Positions 15,382-23,141 of a DNA stretch of 64,000 bases are shown piece after piece. Source of the DNA: Pseudomonas sp. Irchel 3H7 (lineage in GTDB: Bacteria; Pseudomonadota; Gammaproteobacteria; Pseudomonadales; Pseudomonadaceae); contig NZ_FYEA01000010.1 in assembly GCF_900187605.1 (NCBI RefSeq), forward strand, positions 124,001-188,000. The letters are read 5' to 3'. Position numbers and translations under genes: made by a program. The notes under the pieces are model-generated. The model was given only the letters and a program-made list of their open reading frames with translations, did not search any database and was not told where the DNA came from. Position 1 is the stretch's first letter, and each line of letters begins with the position of its first letter.

Positions 15382-16783
15382 GGGCAGCGGCCTCCGTGCC
15401 GATGGACTGGAACGCGGAAAAGGGAATCGGATCGATCGGGAAACGCGGGCGCAGCCAACCAACGTCCTTGCGTCCGGTGGCCTGGCGCAGGCGGTCGCTG
15501 CAGTAGCCGACGCACATCCGGCCCTGACAATCGCCCATGCTCACGCGGGTACGCATTTTCAGGCTGGCGATGTCTTGCACGCCCTGCTCCAGCGCCAGGT
15601 CGATGTCGGCGCGGGTGGCGTGTTCGCAACGGCAAATCACCGTATCGGCAGCAGGCAATGCAGTCTGGCCAACGCCGCGTTCGGTGTAGCGATCCACAGC
15701 GGCGCGAAATCGCACGATGGCTTTGAGTTTGCTCAAGTAGCGGTCGCGACGCACACGCGCCAATTCCTCTTCGAGCACTCCGCGCTGCAGCAGAATCGAG
15801 GTCGCCGCGATCTTGCCGGCGAGCATTGCCGCTTCACCACCGCGAATCCCGCCCATGTCGCCGGCCAGATGCACGTGGGCTTCGTTGCTTTGCTGCCAGA
15901 GATTGGCGTTGGCGCGCAGATAACCGTCGTCGCTGAAGCCGTGATCCAGGCCCATCTGCTGACTCAGTTGGGTGCGCGGAATAAAGCCGTAACCGACCGC
16001 GAGGGTCTTGGCCTCGAAGCGCTCGACGCGGCTCATGTCCGGTTCCCACGTGGCCGAGTACGGCGCGACGCTGACGCTTTTCAGTTCGTCCTCGCCGTGG
16101 GCTTCGACCACGCCCCAGCCGTAATTCATCGGGATACCGTGCAGTTTCAGGTAGGCGAGCATGCTCAAGCCATCGAGGAACAGTTGTGGCTTGTTCAGCA
16201 GCGCCAGGCTCTCACGGGCGATCTTGCCGAACGCGCAAGCCTCATACACGCCCGCGACGCTGACGCCCGAGGCATGCAACTGCGTCGCCACCAACGGCAA
16301 CAACGGCCCGGTGCCGGCGATGATCACCGGCCCCTGCGGCTTGACCACGCCACTTTTGATTTGCAGTTGCAGGCCGCCGAGCATGATCACTCCCGGCACG
16401 GTCCAGCCCGGAAACGGCACGCTGCGTTCGTGGCATCCGGCGGACAACAGCAATTGCGGGTACTCGATTTCGTGCAGTTGCTCGTCGCCATCGAGCACCA
16501 CCAGCGCGCGAGTGCCTTCGGCGCCAACCACGCGATGGTTGAGGCGCACATCGATCAGCCCGGCCTGCTCCTGAAAATCACCGTGCAGTTTGCCCAGGGC
16601 TTCGGAATAACGCGGGCCGAGATAATCCAGTTGCACACCGTCACGCAACGGCCCGCGATACACCACGCCACCAAGGCGCGATGCTTCTTCGAGCAGGGTG
16701 CAGCGCACGCCGTGGCGCGCCAGTTCGATGGCTGCTGCCATCCCCGCCGGGCCACCGCCGACAATTACCGGTTGCAGGCTCAT
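15374..16783 (-). CDS. hcnB: Hydrogen cyanide synthase subunit HcnB
   Basis: A 469-residue flavoprotein with an N-terminal FAD-binding motif (VIVGGGPAGMAAAIELA), a second nucleotide fold (PVIIAGTGPLLPLVATQL) and a C-terminal BFD-like [2Fe-2S] domain with CRCEHATRADID and G-D-C-Q-G-R-M-C-V-G-Y-C, four cysteines in the expected spacing. It passes electrons between the HcnC flavin and the HcnA iron-sulfur centre. It overlaps hcnA by 4 bases (ATGA) and hcnC by 8, indicating translational coupling. The sequence agrees closely with the HcnB I recall from P. protegens. An opine-oxidase A subunit would share the domains. Confidence 0.87.
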   Translation of the reverse strand: MSLQPVIVGGGPAGMAAAIELARHGVRCTLLEEASRLGGVVYRGPLRDGVQLDYLGPRYSEALGKLHGDFQEQAGLIDVRLNHRVVGAEGTRALVVLDGDEQLHEIEYPQLLLSAGCHERSVPFPGWTVPGVIMLGGLQLQIKSGVVKPQGPVIIAGTGPLLPLVATQLHASGVSVAGVYEACAFGKIARESLALLNKPQLFLDGLSMLAYLKLHGIPMNYGWGVVEAHGEDELKSVSVAPYSATWEPDMSRVERFEAKTLAVGYGFIPRTQLSQQMGLDHGFSDDGYLRANANLWQQSNEAHVHLAGDMGGIRGGEAAMLAGKIAATSILLQRGVLEEELARVRRDRYLSKLKAIVRFRAAVDRYTERGVGQTALPAADTVICRCEHATRADIDLALEQGVQDIASLKMRTRVSMGDCQGRMCVGYCSDRLRQATGRKDVGWLRPRFPIDPIPFSAFQSIGTEAAAHE

Positions 16784-17094
16784 ACGACCTCCTGCGCGGT
16801 GATGCGGTTGACTTGGGTTTCAATCTGCATGCCGTCACGCACGACGGTCTGACAGGCACGGCGTTTGTGCCGGCCATTGATTTTCACCAGGCAGCACTGG
16901 CACACGCCCATGCCGCAGTAGGCGCCGGTGATCTGGTCGTGATCATTACGGGCAATCTGGCGAACGCCGAGGGACTGGATAACGCTGAGGACGGTTTCAC
17001 CAATGGCGGCGGTGACCGCTTGGCCGTTGATATGGACGGTCATATCCGCCTGCGCCAACGGCTGGATATCGAAAGTTCTTTCTTGGCAGTGCAT
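16780..17094 (-). CDS. hcnA: Hydrogen cyanide synthase subunit HcnA ([2Fe-2S] protein)
   Basis: A 104-residue ferredoxin-like subunit with Cys60-x4-Cys65-x-Cys67-Cys68 and Cys81 (AYCGMGVCQCCLVKINGRHK). Length equals known HcnA. The start MHCQERTFDIQP is chosen because remembered HcnA proteins begin MHxxER and because a GGA lies 11 bases upstream of this ATG. An in-frame ATG four codons earlier overlaps that same GGA. Translation is therefore likely to be governed by RsmA/RsmE binding (see leader). First gene of hcnABC. Confidence 0.86.
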   Translation of the reverse strand: MHCQERTFDIQPLAQADMTVHINGQAVTAAIGETVLSVIQSLGVRQIARNDHDQITGAYCGMGVCQCCLVKINGRHKRRACQTVVRDGMQIETQVNRITAQEVV

Positions 17095-17210
17095 TGCGAT
17101 GTTCATCCGTGAAAGTTCGGTTGAGGTGGTGTCAGCTCCTTGCTGCACTACACCGGGTCGACGCGTTTATTGTTGCTGTGATTGGGGCGTCGACACGGGT
17201 ACTCCGTCAG
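17095..17210 (-). promoter_or_regulatory. hcnA leader with RsmA/RsmE-type GGA motifs
   Basis: Read on the minus strand, three GGA sites precede hcnA. CTGACGGAGT lies at 17201-17210. CAGC-AAGGA-GCTG at 17133-17145 presents GGA in the loop of a small hairpin. TCACGGATGA at 17103-17112 is an exact fit to the consensus (A/U)CANGGANG(U/A) and lies at the ribosome site. An 8-bp inverted repeat (GTCGACGC/GCGTCGAC, 17157-17194) adds structure. Gac/Rsm control of hcn is known in fluorescent pseudomonads; its presence here is inferred from these motifs. I could not find an ANR box (TTGAT-N4-ATCAA). Confidence 0.65.
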
Positions 17211-17255
17211 CGCAACAAGGTGCGCGTGAAGCACTGTAGTTCATACCTCAGCAAA

Positions 17256-17309
17256 GGCCTGGATCATTTACGTTAGGCGATCTCGCCCGGCGAAATATTG
17301 ATCCAGGCC
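17256..17309 (-). terminator. Inverted repeat downstream of membrane-protein gene
   Basis: Perfect 11-bp arms GGCCTGGATCA/TGATCCAGGCC are separated by about 32 bases that contain a smaller GC-rich hairpin. It lies after the stop of the minus-strand gene at 17337 and before the hcn leader. Only TTT follows the stem on the minus strand, so it is at best a weak intrinsic terminator. Confidence 0.45.
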
Positions 17310-17336
17310 AGTGAAAGCGGCTGGATTGTCCAACGA

Positions 17337-17885
17337 TCAATTGGAGAAGACGTACTGCCCTTTGATCTTCCTTGTACCGACCAAAGCGAGGTCCGGAAAC
17401 AGCAGCGATTTGACCCAGGCGGCGTAGAACACCATGGCCAGAATGAACGCCACGCCGAGCAGAGTCGACACGGGTTCTTCACTGAAGCCGTAGAATTCAC
17501 GAGGAATCTGGCTGATCGTGAAGGTGACATAGATTGTGTAAATCACCGCGATGCCCTTGTAAAAGCCCCACGCAAACAAGAGCGGAATCACGCCAATAAT
17601 CAAGACCATGGTCAATGCCATAGCGATGCCACCGTCATTGATTTGAAGCAGCCCGGCTATCGCCCCGAGAAGTCCCCAGATACCCATCAGTGCGACCAGA
17701 ATGTTGACTTTAACGGCGTGTCGTTTTCTCAGGGCGGGATCCGGATGCGCCCCGATCCAGCCCGCCAGCACTCGATCCTTGACCTTGCCACCCGAAAACG
17801 CCTTGAAGGTTTCGGCCCTGGAATGCCCGCTATCGAGCATTTCGACGACTTTTCGTTTGATTGCTTGCTTGTTCAACGTATTCAT
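17337..17885 (-). CDS. Hypothetical integral membrane protein
   Basis: A 182-residue protein. An N-terminal soluble region (about 60 residues, basic; NKQAIKRKVVEMLDSGHSRAETFKAFSGG) resembles a small helical DNA- or protein-binding segment. Four predicted membrane helices follow: NILVALMGIWGLLGAIAGLL, MALTMVLIIGVIPLLFAWGF, IAVIYTIYVTFTISQI and LLGVAFILAMVFYAAWV. I do not recognise a family. The start is uncertain: the ATG used has only AAGG touching it, while a TTG six codons upstream is possible. Confidence 0.7.
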   Translation of the reverse strand: MNTLNKQAIKRKVVEMLDSGHSRAETFKAFSGGKVKDRVLAGWIGAHPDPALRKRHAVKVNILVALMGIWGLLGAIAGLLQINDGGIAMALTMVLIIGVIPLLFAWGFYKGIAVIYTIYVTFTISQIPREFYGFSEEPVSTLLGVAFILAMVFYAAWVKSLLFPDLALVGTRKIKGQYVFSN

Positions 17886-17953
17886 CCTTAAACGTGCGCG
17901 CAACGGCCGCCCCGTTGCCGACGCGGATTTTCCCCTTGTTGCCCGTCAGAAAG

Positions 17954-17987
17954 CAAAAAGCCGCTTCCACCCGAAGGTGGAAACGGC
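17954..17987 (-). terminator. Rho-independent terminator
   Basis: On the minus strand, a GC-rich stem (GCCGTTTCCACC pairing with GGTGGAAGCGGC) with a TTCG loop is followed by TTTTTG. It lies directly after the small membrane-protein gene at 18013, giving that transcript a defined end. Confidence 0.85.
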
Positions 17988-18012
17988 CGAGGCATGGGCC
18001 TCAATGGAGCAA

Positions 18013-18093
18013 TCAGTGCACGAACAGGGCGATCAGGATGATGATCGGGATCGGTACACCGAGGAAAAACAGCAGTAATGAGCGCATGGTCAT
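18013..18093 (-). CDS. 26-residue single-helix membrane protein
   Basis: A short gene with a strong AAGGAG ribosome site, an ATG, 26 codons and a stop, then a good terminator 25 bases on. The product starts MTMRSLLLFFLGVPIPIIIL and ends in I-A-L-F-V-H: a single hydrophobic span with one Arg near the N-terminus and almost no soluble part. It lies 9 bases downstream of the larger membrane-protein gene at 18103, so it is probably co-transcribed with it. No function is known to me; such peptides often modulate a membrane partner, and the 18103 product would be the first candidate. Confidence 0.7.
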   Translation of the reverse strand: MTMRSLLLFFLGVPIPIIILIALFVH

Positions 18094-18102
18094 GCTCCTT
18101 GT

Positions 18103-19032
18103 TTAACGGACTGGAGTGGTCGTGGTGTAGGTGTCGACTTCTACGTACTCAACGGCATCCCGACGACGACCGCCGTAGGTGGCCGCGAGGCTGGCGAAGA
18201 ACGCACCGGCCAACAGCGAGATGAACATCCACAGCGAGGTCCAGGCAGCGACTTTCGCAGCGGTGTCGGCGGCTTGTTGAGCTTTCAGTTTGGCGTCGGC
18301 CAGGGCTTTCTGAGTGCGGGCGTAGATTTCATCGACGCGGCGCTCGGCATCGGCCTGAGTCAGGTTGGTCCGTTGGGCGACCAGTTGCGCCAGGTAGGTA
18401 CGGTCTTCGGCACTCATCTGACCGTTGGCCAGGCTCTGTGCAAAGATCCGCGCCACGGCGCCATGCGCTGCGTCATCGCTGACCGAGGCTGGACGGTCAT
18501 CGCGGAACAGGCTGTCGATGTAGTAACCGTACTGGTTGCTGTCGGTGTTGGCCGCCGCAGAACCGGCCGCTTGGGTCATGGCGCTGGCAGCACCGCCAGC
18601 GACACTGGCACCGGCCTGCACACCACCACTGATCACGCTGCTGACCGAGCCGACCACCAGCACCGCGGTGACCAACGTCGCCACACACCAGGCAAGGAAG
18701 CCGTGCGCGGTGTCACGGAAATACACTTCGTCACCGTGCATGTTCGCCCACTTCACCCGCAGGCGACCGGCGATGTAGCCACCCATGCCGGAAGCGATGA
18801 TTTGCGTCGCCGCCAGCCAGACGATTGTCGAAATGCCCAGGCCCTTGGCGCTGACGCCCTCTCCGGCCCACGGTGAAACGGCAGAGAAACCCAAACCAAA
18901 CCCGAGCAGGACTAAAATCATCGACAGTGCAGCGGCAGCCGCAGCACCGGCGAAAATCGCGCCCCAGGACACGCCCGAAACGCTGCTCGACTCTTCAACG
19001 GCGGGATAAAACCCATCAGGGGATCTATTCAT
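18103..19032 (-). CDS. Hypothetical membrane protein (YrzE/PhnA-like)
   Basis: A 309-residue protein with at least four membrane spans: SWGAIFAGAAAAAALSMILV, ISTIVWLAATQIIASGMGGY, FLAWCVATLVTAVLVVGSV and, at the C-terminus, WTSLWMFISLLAGAFFASLA. An Ala/Gly-rich stretch and a soluble, charged segment (about 160-250, with coiled-coil-like RTQKALADAKLKAQQAADTA) lie between the third and fourth spans. The S-W-G-A-I-F-A-G start is shared with proteins often called PhnA-like or YrzE family, of unknown function. The tiny membrane gene at 18013 follows. Confidence 0.72.
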   Translation of the reverse strand: MNRSPDGFYPAVEESSSVSGVSWGAIFAGAAAAAALSMILVLLGFGLGFSAVSPWAGEGVSAKGLGISTIVWLAATQIIASGMGGYIAGRLRVKWANMHGDEVYFRDTAHGFLAWCVATLVTAVLVVGSVSSVISGGVQAGASVAGGAASAMTQAAGSAAANTDSNQYGYYIDSLFRDDRPASVSDDAAHGAVARIFAQSLANGQMSAEDRTYLAQLVAQRTNLTQADAERRVDEIYARTQKALADAKLKAQQAADTAAKVAAWTSLWMFISLLAGAFFASLAATYGGRRRDAVEYVEVDTYTTTTPVR

Positions 19033-19224
19033 TGTTGTTCTGCTCCAGGCATGAAAAATGGTGTTACAACTCGTCAGCAGATGAATTGCAGTGACCGTGC
19101 CAGTCGCGAGAAATAAATAAATCTTTTATTTTCAATCAGTTAGAAAGAATGAACTTCCTCGGACCATGCAAATTGCAACAAGGGCCGAATAACAGCGGGT
19201 TTTATGCATTGGCACAAATGCCAG

Positions 19225-19560
19225 TTATTTACGTTTGTAGCTTTTGTTGCCGCTAGGCGTCAGGCAATACACCCCGCCACGTGGGCCAGTACAAAACGAA
19301 CCCGTGCCGCAGGCGCAACCATCATCACTTTGCAGGAGGTTTTGTGGACGGGCCTGCTGGGGCTCGCCAAACATCGCCGCGCAGCTTTTCTTCGAGCCGC
19401 TGATGGAACCGTCATTGCACAGGAACAGGTCGCCATCGCAGCGAGCGATCCCGCCTTTTTTGCCGGAACACGGCGTATTGGCCGCCCATGCCGAAGCGCT
19501 GAACAGCACCAGCAACAGACCGGTAATTGGCATCCAGCCACGGCGAATGGAAATACGCAC
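19225..19560 (-). CDS. YdcA-like cysteine-rich secreted protein
   Basis: A 111-residue protein with a cleavable signal peptide (cut near AWA-AN). The mature part opens PCSGKKGGIARCDGDLFLCN and DGSISGSKKSC, very like the small E. coli protein YdcA as I remember it. A second cysteine cluster (D-G-C-A-C-G-T-G-S-F-C-T-G) follows, so the eight cysteines probably form disulfides in the periplasm. The start is a GTG with GGAG 7 bases upstream. It is divergent from a two-component system about 166 bases away, a possible regulatory link. Function unknown. Confidence 0.75.
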   Translation of the reverse strand: MRISIRRGWMPITGLLLVLFSASAWAANTPCSGKKGGIARCDGDLFLCNDGSISGSKKSCAAMFGEPQQARPQNLLQSDDGCACGTGSFCTGPRGGVYCLTPSGNKSYKRK

Positions 19561-19726
19561 GGGACAACTCCTGTAGAGAATTATGGCCAGATGATATCAA
19601 CGTTCCGGCAAATTAATCCCCAAAGCGCGCAAATGACAGCTACAACATGAAAGTTAATTTAAAGCGTCGCCGGAATTTCTTGGCAAAATGCTGCCATTCC
19701 GTTTGAACCGATCAGCAGGCCTGCCT

Positions 19727-20410
19727 ATGACTCGTATCTTGACCATCGAAGACGACGCCGTGACCGCCCGGGAAATCGTCGCCGAACTGAGCAGCCACGG
19801 GCTGGAAGTCGACTGGGTCGACAATGGCCGCGAAGGCCTCGACCGCGCCGTGAGCGGCAACTACGACCTGATCACCCTCGACCGCATGTTGCCCGAACTC
19901 GATGGCCTAGCCATCGTCACTACCCTGCGCACCATGGGCGTGGCCACGCCGATTCTGATGATCAGCGCGCTCTCCGATGTCGACGAGCGCGTACGCGGCT
20001 TGCGCGCCGGCGGCGATGACTACCTGACCAAACCGTTCGCCACCGATGAAATGGCCGCGCGGGTTGAAGTGTTGCTGCGTCGGCAGAACAGCGGCGCCAC
20101 TCAGGCCACGACGCTGCAGGTCGCCGACCTCGAACTCGACTTGATCAGCCACGAAGCGCGACGTGCCGAACAGGTGCTGACGCTGCTGCCGACCGAATAC
20201 AAATTGCTCGAATTCCTCATGCGCAACAGTGGCCAGATCCTCTCGCGCATGATGATTTTCGAAGAGGTCTGGGGCTATCACTTCGACCCCGGCACCAACC
20301 TGATCGACGTGCACATCGGCCGTCTGCGCAAGAAGATCGATGCCGCCGGCCATGTGCCGCTGATCCGCACGGTACGGGGTTCGGGTTATGTCATTGCCGA
20401 ACCCGTCTGA
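19727..20410 (+). CDS. OmpR-family response regulator
   Basis: A 227-residue regulator. The receiver domain (1-120) has the acidic pair Glu8-Asp9-Asp10, phospho-acceptor Asp52 (ITLDRMLPELDG) and Lys102 (TKPF). The C-terminal winged helix (about 130-225) has the PTEYKLLEFLMRNSGQILSR and HIGRLRKKI signatures. Its last 23 bases overlap the kinase gene. The input signal is unknown; sequence alone does not identify it as a metal, quinolone or envelope-stress system. Confidence 0.92.
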   Translation: MTRILTIEDDAVTAREIVAELSSHGLEVDWVDNGREGLDRAVSGNYDLITLDRMLPELDGLAIVTTLRTMGVATPILMISALSDVDERVRGLRAGGDDYLTKPFATDEMAARVEVLLRRQNSGATQATTLQVADLELDLISHEARRAEQVLTLLPTEYKLLEFLMRNSGQILSRMMIFEEVWGYHFDPGTNLIDVHIGRLRKKIDAAGHVPLIRTVRGSGYVIAEPV

Positions 20411-21782
20411 CGGCTGGCGTTCCTCCAGCAGCCGCTTGCTGGCGCTGTACAGTTCGCTGTTCGTGGCCTGGAGCGCGATCCTTATGGGGGTCATGTATTA
20501 CGAGGTCTCCGGCTACCTCGATAACCTCGCCAAACACTCGCTGATGCAACGCCAGCACCTGTTTTCGCACTTTCGCGGCGAACAGCTGGAAGACGCCCTC
20601 GCCGCCAGCATGACCTTCGACATTCGTGGCATCGACGCTTATGGCCTGTTCGATGCCAACGGCGTTTACCTCGGCGGTGCGCTCCAGCAGATCCCCGAAG
20701 GCCTGCCGCTGGACGGCAAGATCCACATGCTTGCCGAATGCGCCGACTCCGACGACCCGACCCTGCCCAATGACAGCTGCGACGCGGTGGCCACGCAAAC
20801 CCGCGACGGCCGCTGGCTGGTGCTGCTGCGCGACAACGGCTCGCTGTTCGCCGTCACGCGGATCATTTTGCATGCGTTGTTCTGGGGCGTATCGCTGACG
20901 ATTCTGCCTGGAATCGCCGGTTGGCATTTGCTCCGGCGTCGGCCACTGCGGCGGATCAGAGCCATTCAGGACAGCGCCCAGGCGATCGTGGCCGGCGACC
21001 TGACCCATCGCCTGCCACTGTCCAATCGCCGCGATGAACTGGACATGCTCGCGGCCATCGTCAACGCCATGCTGGAGCGCATCGAGCGTTTGATGAATGA
21101 AGTCAAAGGCGTCTGCGATAACATCGCCCATGATTTGCGCACCCCGCTGACGCGCCTGCGCGCGCAGTTGTATCGCATGCAGCAGCAGGCCGGCGAAGGC
21201 TCGCAGGAAGCAGCGCAACTGGATCTGGTGCTGGCCGAAGCCGACACGCTGATGGCGCGGTTTCGCGGTTTGCTGCGGATTTCCGAACTGGAAGATCGCC
21301 AGCGCCGCTCAGGTTTTGTCGAACTCGACCCGGTGCAGTTGCTGGAAGAACTGCATGAGTTTTATCTGCCACTGGCTGAGGAAGGCGAACTGCGTTTCGA
21401 GCTGAACATGCCGGAGACGTTGCCGCCGCTCAATGGCGATCGGGCGTTGCTGTTCGAGGCGCTGGCGAATCTGCTGAGCAACTCGATCAAGTTCACCCCG
21501 CCGGGCGGTACGGTGATGCTGCGCGGGGTGAACGCAGGTGGGCAGACGCGCATTGAAGTGCATGACTCAGGACCGGGAATTCCCGAGGCTGAGCGTGAGG
21601 CGGTGTTCCAGCGTTTCTATCGCGCCGAGGGTGGGCAACCGCAGGGTGGCTTTGGCTTGGGGCTGTCGATTGTGGCGGCGATTGTCAGCTTGCATGGCTT
21701 CAGTCTTGAAGTCGGCAGCAGCGATCTGGGCGGGGCGAAACTGCTGCTCGATTGCCGGCAGAGCCTGATCGAGAATTCCTGA
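20388..21782 (+). CDS. Two-component sensor histidine kinase
   Basis: A 464-residue inner-membrane kinase. Helix 1 (about 20-38) and helix 2 (about 158-180) bracket a periplasmic sensor domain of roughly 120 residues with two cysteines (A-E-C-A-D, D-S-C-D-A). HAMP follows, then the H-box CDNIAHDLRTPLTRLR with phospho-acceptor His248, and the ATPase domain with N-box (ANLLSNSIKFTPPGG) and G-boxes (DSGPGIPEAE, GFGLGLSIV). It partners the response regulator whose gene it overlaps. A repeat of the gttcccacgct family follows. Confidence 0.92.
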   Translation: MSLPNPSDGWRSSSSRLLALYSSLFVAWSAILMGVMYYEVSGYLDNLAKHSLMQRQHLFSHFRGEQLEDALAASMTFDIRGIDAYGLFDANGVYLGGALQQIPEGLPLDGKIHMLAECADSDDPTLPNDSCDAVATQTRDGRWLVLLRDNGSLFAVTRIILHALFWGVSLTILPGIAGWHLLRRRPLRRIRAIQDSAQAIVAGDLTHRLPLSNRRDELDMLAAIVNAMLERIERLMNEVKGVCDNIAHDLRTPLTRLRAQLYRMQQQAGEGSQEAAQLDLVLAEADTLMARFRGLLRISELEDRQRRSGFVELDPVQLLEELHEFYLPLAEEGELRFELNMPETLPPLNGDRALLFEALANLLSNSIKFTPPGGTVMLRGVNAGGQTRIEVHDSGPGIPEAEREAVFQRFYRAEGGQPQGGFGLGLSIVAAIVSLHGFSLEVGSSDLGGAKLLLDCRQSLIENS

Positions 21783-21794
21783 TCCCTGACATGA

Positions 21795-21903
21795 GCGTTC
21801 CCACGCTCTGCGTGGGAACGCCTCAAGGGACGCTCCGCGTTCCAGCTTGCGAAAGGGACGCAGAGCGTCCCGGGCTGCATTCCCACGCAGAGCGTGGGAA
21901 CGA
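21795..21903. repeat. Inverted repeat of the gttcccacgct family
   Basis: Outer self-complementary blocks cgttcccacgctctgcgtgg and ttcccacgcagagcgtggga frame inner arms gggacgctccgcgttcc / gggacgcagagcgtccc. The order of blocks matches the element at 14000-14106 in reverse, showing it is a mobile or duplicated family. Confidence 0.88.
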
Positions 21904-21911
21904 TCATCAAC

Positions 21912-22322
21912 TCAGGCTGGGTAATTGGCTCGCAGTGCCTCGAGGCCACCCTGATAGATACCGCTGAACAGCGCCACCACCTCCTCATCGCTCACGCCTT
22001 TGGCATTGAAGCGCCCCGACCACGTCACCCGTGCGCCCTGCCCCTGTGCTTCAACCTTGATCGTCGCCAGATAGTCAGTCGCCGGGAACGGTGCCTGTTC
22101 AATCGAATAGCTGTAAGTCTTCGCCGCGTTATCGAACGCTTGCAGACGCTCGACCACCACAGCGCCGTCAGCGGTTTGCAAGGTGCGCACGCGGCCGCCG
22201 TCGCTCAGTTCACTGTTGGGTATAAAGGGCAGCCAATCGGGCAGCGTGTTAAAGCCGCCGATCAATTGCCAGACCTGATCGGCCGAAGCCGGAATATCGA
22301 TGGTTGCAGATGCTGTTGGCAT
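21912..22322 (-). CDS. SRPBCC family protein (polyketide cyclase/START-like)
   Basis: A 136-residue single-domain protein with a helix-grip fold: opening ATIDIPASADQVWQLIGGF, strand-rich centre with GGRVRTLQTADG-x-V-V-E-R-L and the closing long helix FSGIYQGGLEALRANY. Such proteins bind hydrophobic ligands or act as cyclases/dehydratases. It lies 21 bases after the SDR gene on the same strand, so it probably acts with the SDR and aldo/keto reductase on a common carbonyl substrate. The substrate is unknown. Confidence 0.82.
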   Translation of the reverse strand: MPTASATIDIPASADQVWQLIGGFNTLPDWLPFIPNSELSDGGRVRTLQTADGAVVVERLQAFDNAAKTYSYSIEQAPFPATDYLATIKVEAQGQGARVTWSGRFNAKGVSDEEVVALFSGIYQGGLEALRANYPA

Positions 22323-22343
22323 AAATAAACGTCTCTCCAGAAT

Positions 22344-23141
22344 TCAGATAGTCAGGCTGTCGACCACGCCGCCATCGACGCGCAAAGCGGCGCCAGTGGT
22401 GGCCGACGACAGCGGCGAAGCAATGTAGGTCACCAGATGCGCGACCTCTTCGACATCCGCTACGCGCTGGATGATCGAGGTCGGGCGGGCCTTGCGTACA
22501 AAGGCGTCGGCTTCATCGCGCAGGTTACGCCCGGATTCGGCAGCGGCATCCTTGAGCATGTCTTCGAGGCCATCGGTGAAGGTCGGCCCCGGCAGGATCG
22601 CATTGACCGTCACCCCGGTGCCAGCCAGACGTTTGGCCAGACCGTGCGACACCGCCAGATTGGCGCTTTTGGTCACGCCGTAATTGATCATGTCGGCCGG
22701 TGTGGCGACGCCGGATTCCGAGGACAGGAAAATCACCCGGCCCCAGCCCTGCTCGACCATCGCCGGCACGTAATGCCGAGACAGGCGCACGCCGGAAATC
22801 ACGTTGACCTCATAGAAGCGCGTCCACTCGCTGTCCGGCGCTTCGAAGAAATCCACGGCGTCGAAGATGCCGAGATTGTTCACCAGAATGTCGGCACGCG
22901 GTTCGGCGGCGAACAGTTTCTGCGCGCCTTCGGCGGTGCCCAGATCGGCCGTCAAACCACGTAATTGCGCGCCCGGCACCTTCTCGCGAATGCTCGCCAG
23001 CGCTTGCTCGACCTTGCCGGTATCGCGACCGATCACCACTACCGTGGCGCCGCATTCGGCCAGCGACTGGCTGATGCCCAGGCCAATGCCAGCGGTGCTG
23101 CCGCTGACGATGGCCAGTTTTCCACTCAGATCAATCTTCAT
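22344..23141 (-). CDS. Short-chain dehydrogenase/reductase
   Basis: A 265-residue Rossmann oxidoreductase. Cofactor motif VSGSTAGIGLGISQSLAECG (TGxxxGxG type), N-N-L-G, catalytic Ser in FLSSESG and the Tyr-x3-Lys pair in INYGVTKSANLAV are all present. The acidic or basic residue after the second strand (VIGRDTG) suggests NADPH preference. Its ATG overlaps the stop of the aldo/keto reductase gene by 4 bases, so they are translationally coupled. Substrate unknown. Confidence 0.9.
   Translation of the reverse strand: MKIDLSGKLAIVSGSTAGIGLGISQSLAECGATVVVIGRDTGKVEQALASIREKVPGAQLRGLTADLGTAEGAQKLFAAEPRADILVNNLGIFDAVDFFEAPDSEWTRFYEVNVISGVRLSRHYVPAMVEQGWGRVIFLSSESGVATPADMINYGVTKSANLAVSHGLAKRLAGTGVTVNAILPGPTFTDGLEDMLKDAAAESGRNLRDEADAFVRKARPTSIIQRVADVEEVAHLVTYIASPLSSATTGAALRVDGGVVDSLTI

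Noticed and set aside
15380..16852. 490-codon plus-strand frame across hcnB
   Set aside because: Antisense shadow of hcnB, which has full FAD and iron-sulfur motifs.
14122..17094. Opine or hydroxyproline oxidase instead of cyanide synthase
   Set aside because: Same domain set, but gene order, lengths, the MHxxER HcnA start and the RsmA-type leader favour hcnABC. Not fully excluded.
17095..17336. ANR (FNR-like) box for hcnA
   Set aside because: Several half sites (TTGAT, ATCAA) occur but none with the N4 spacing.
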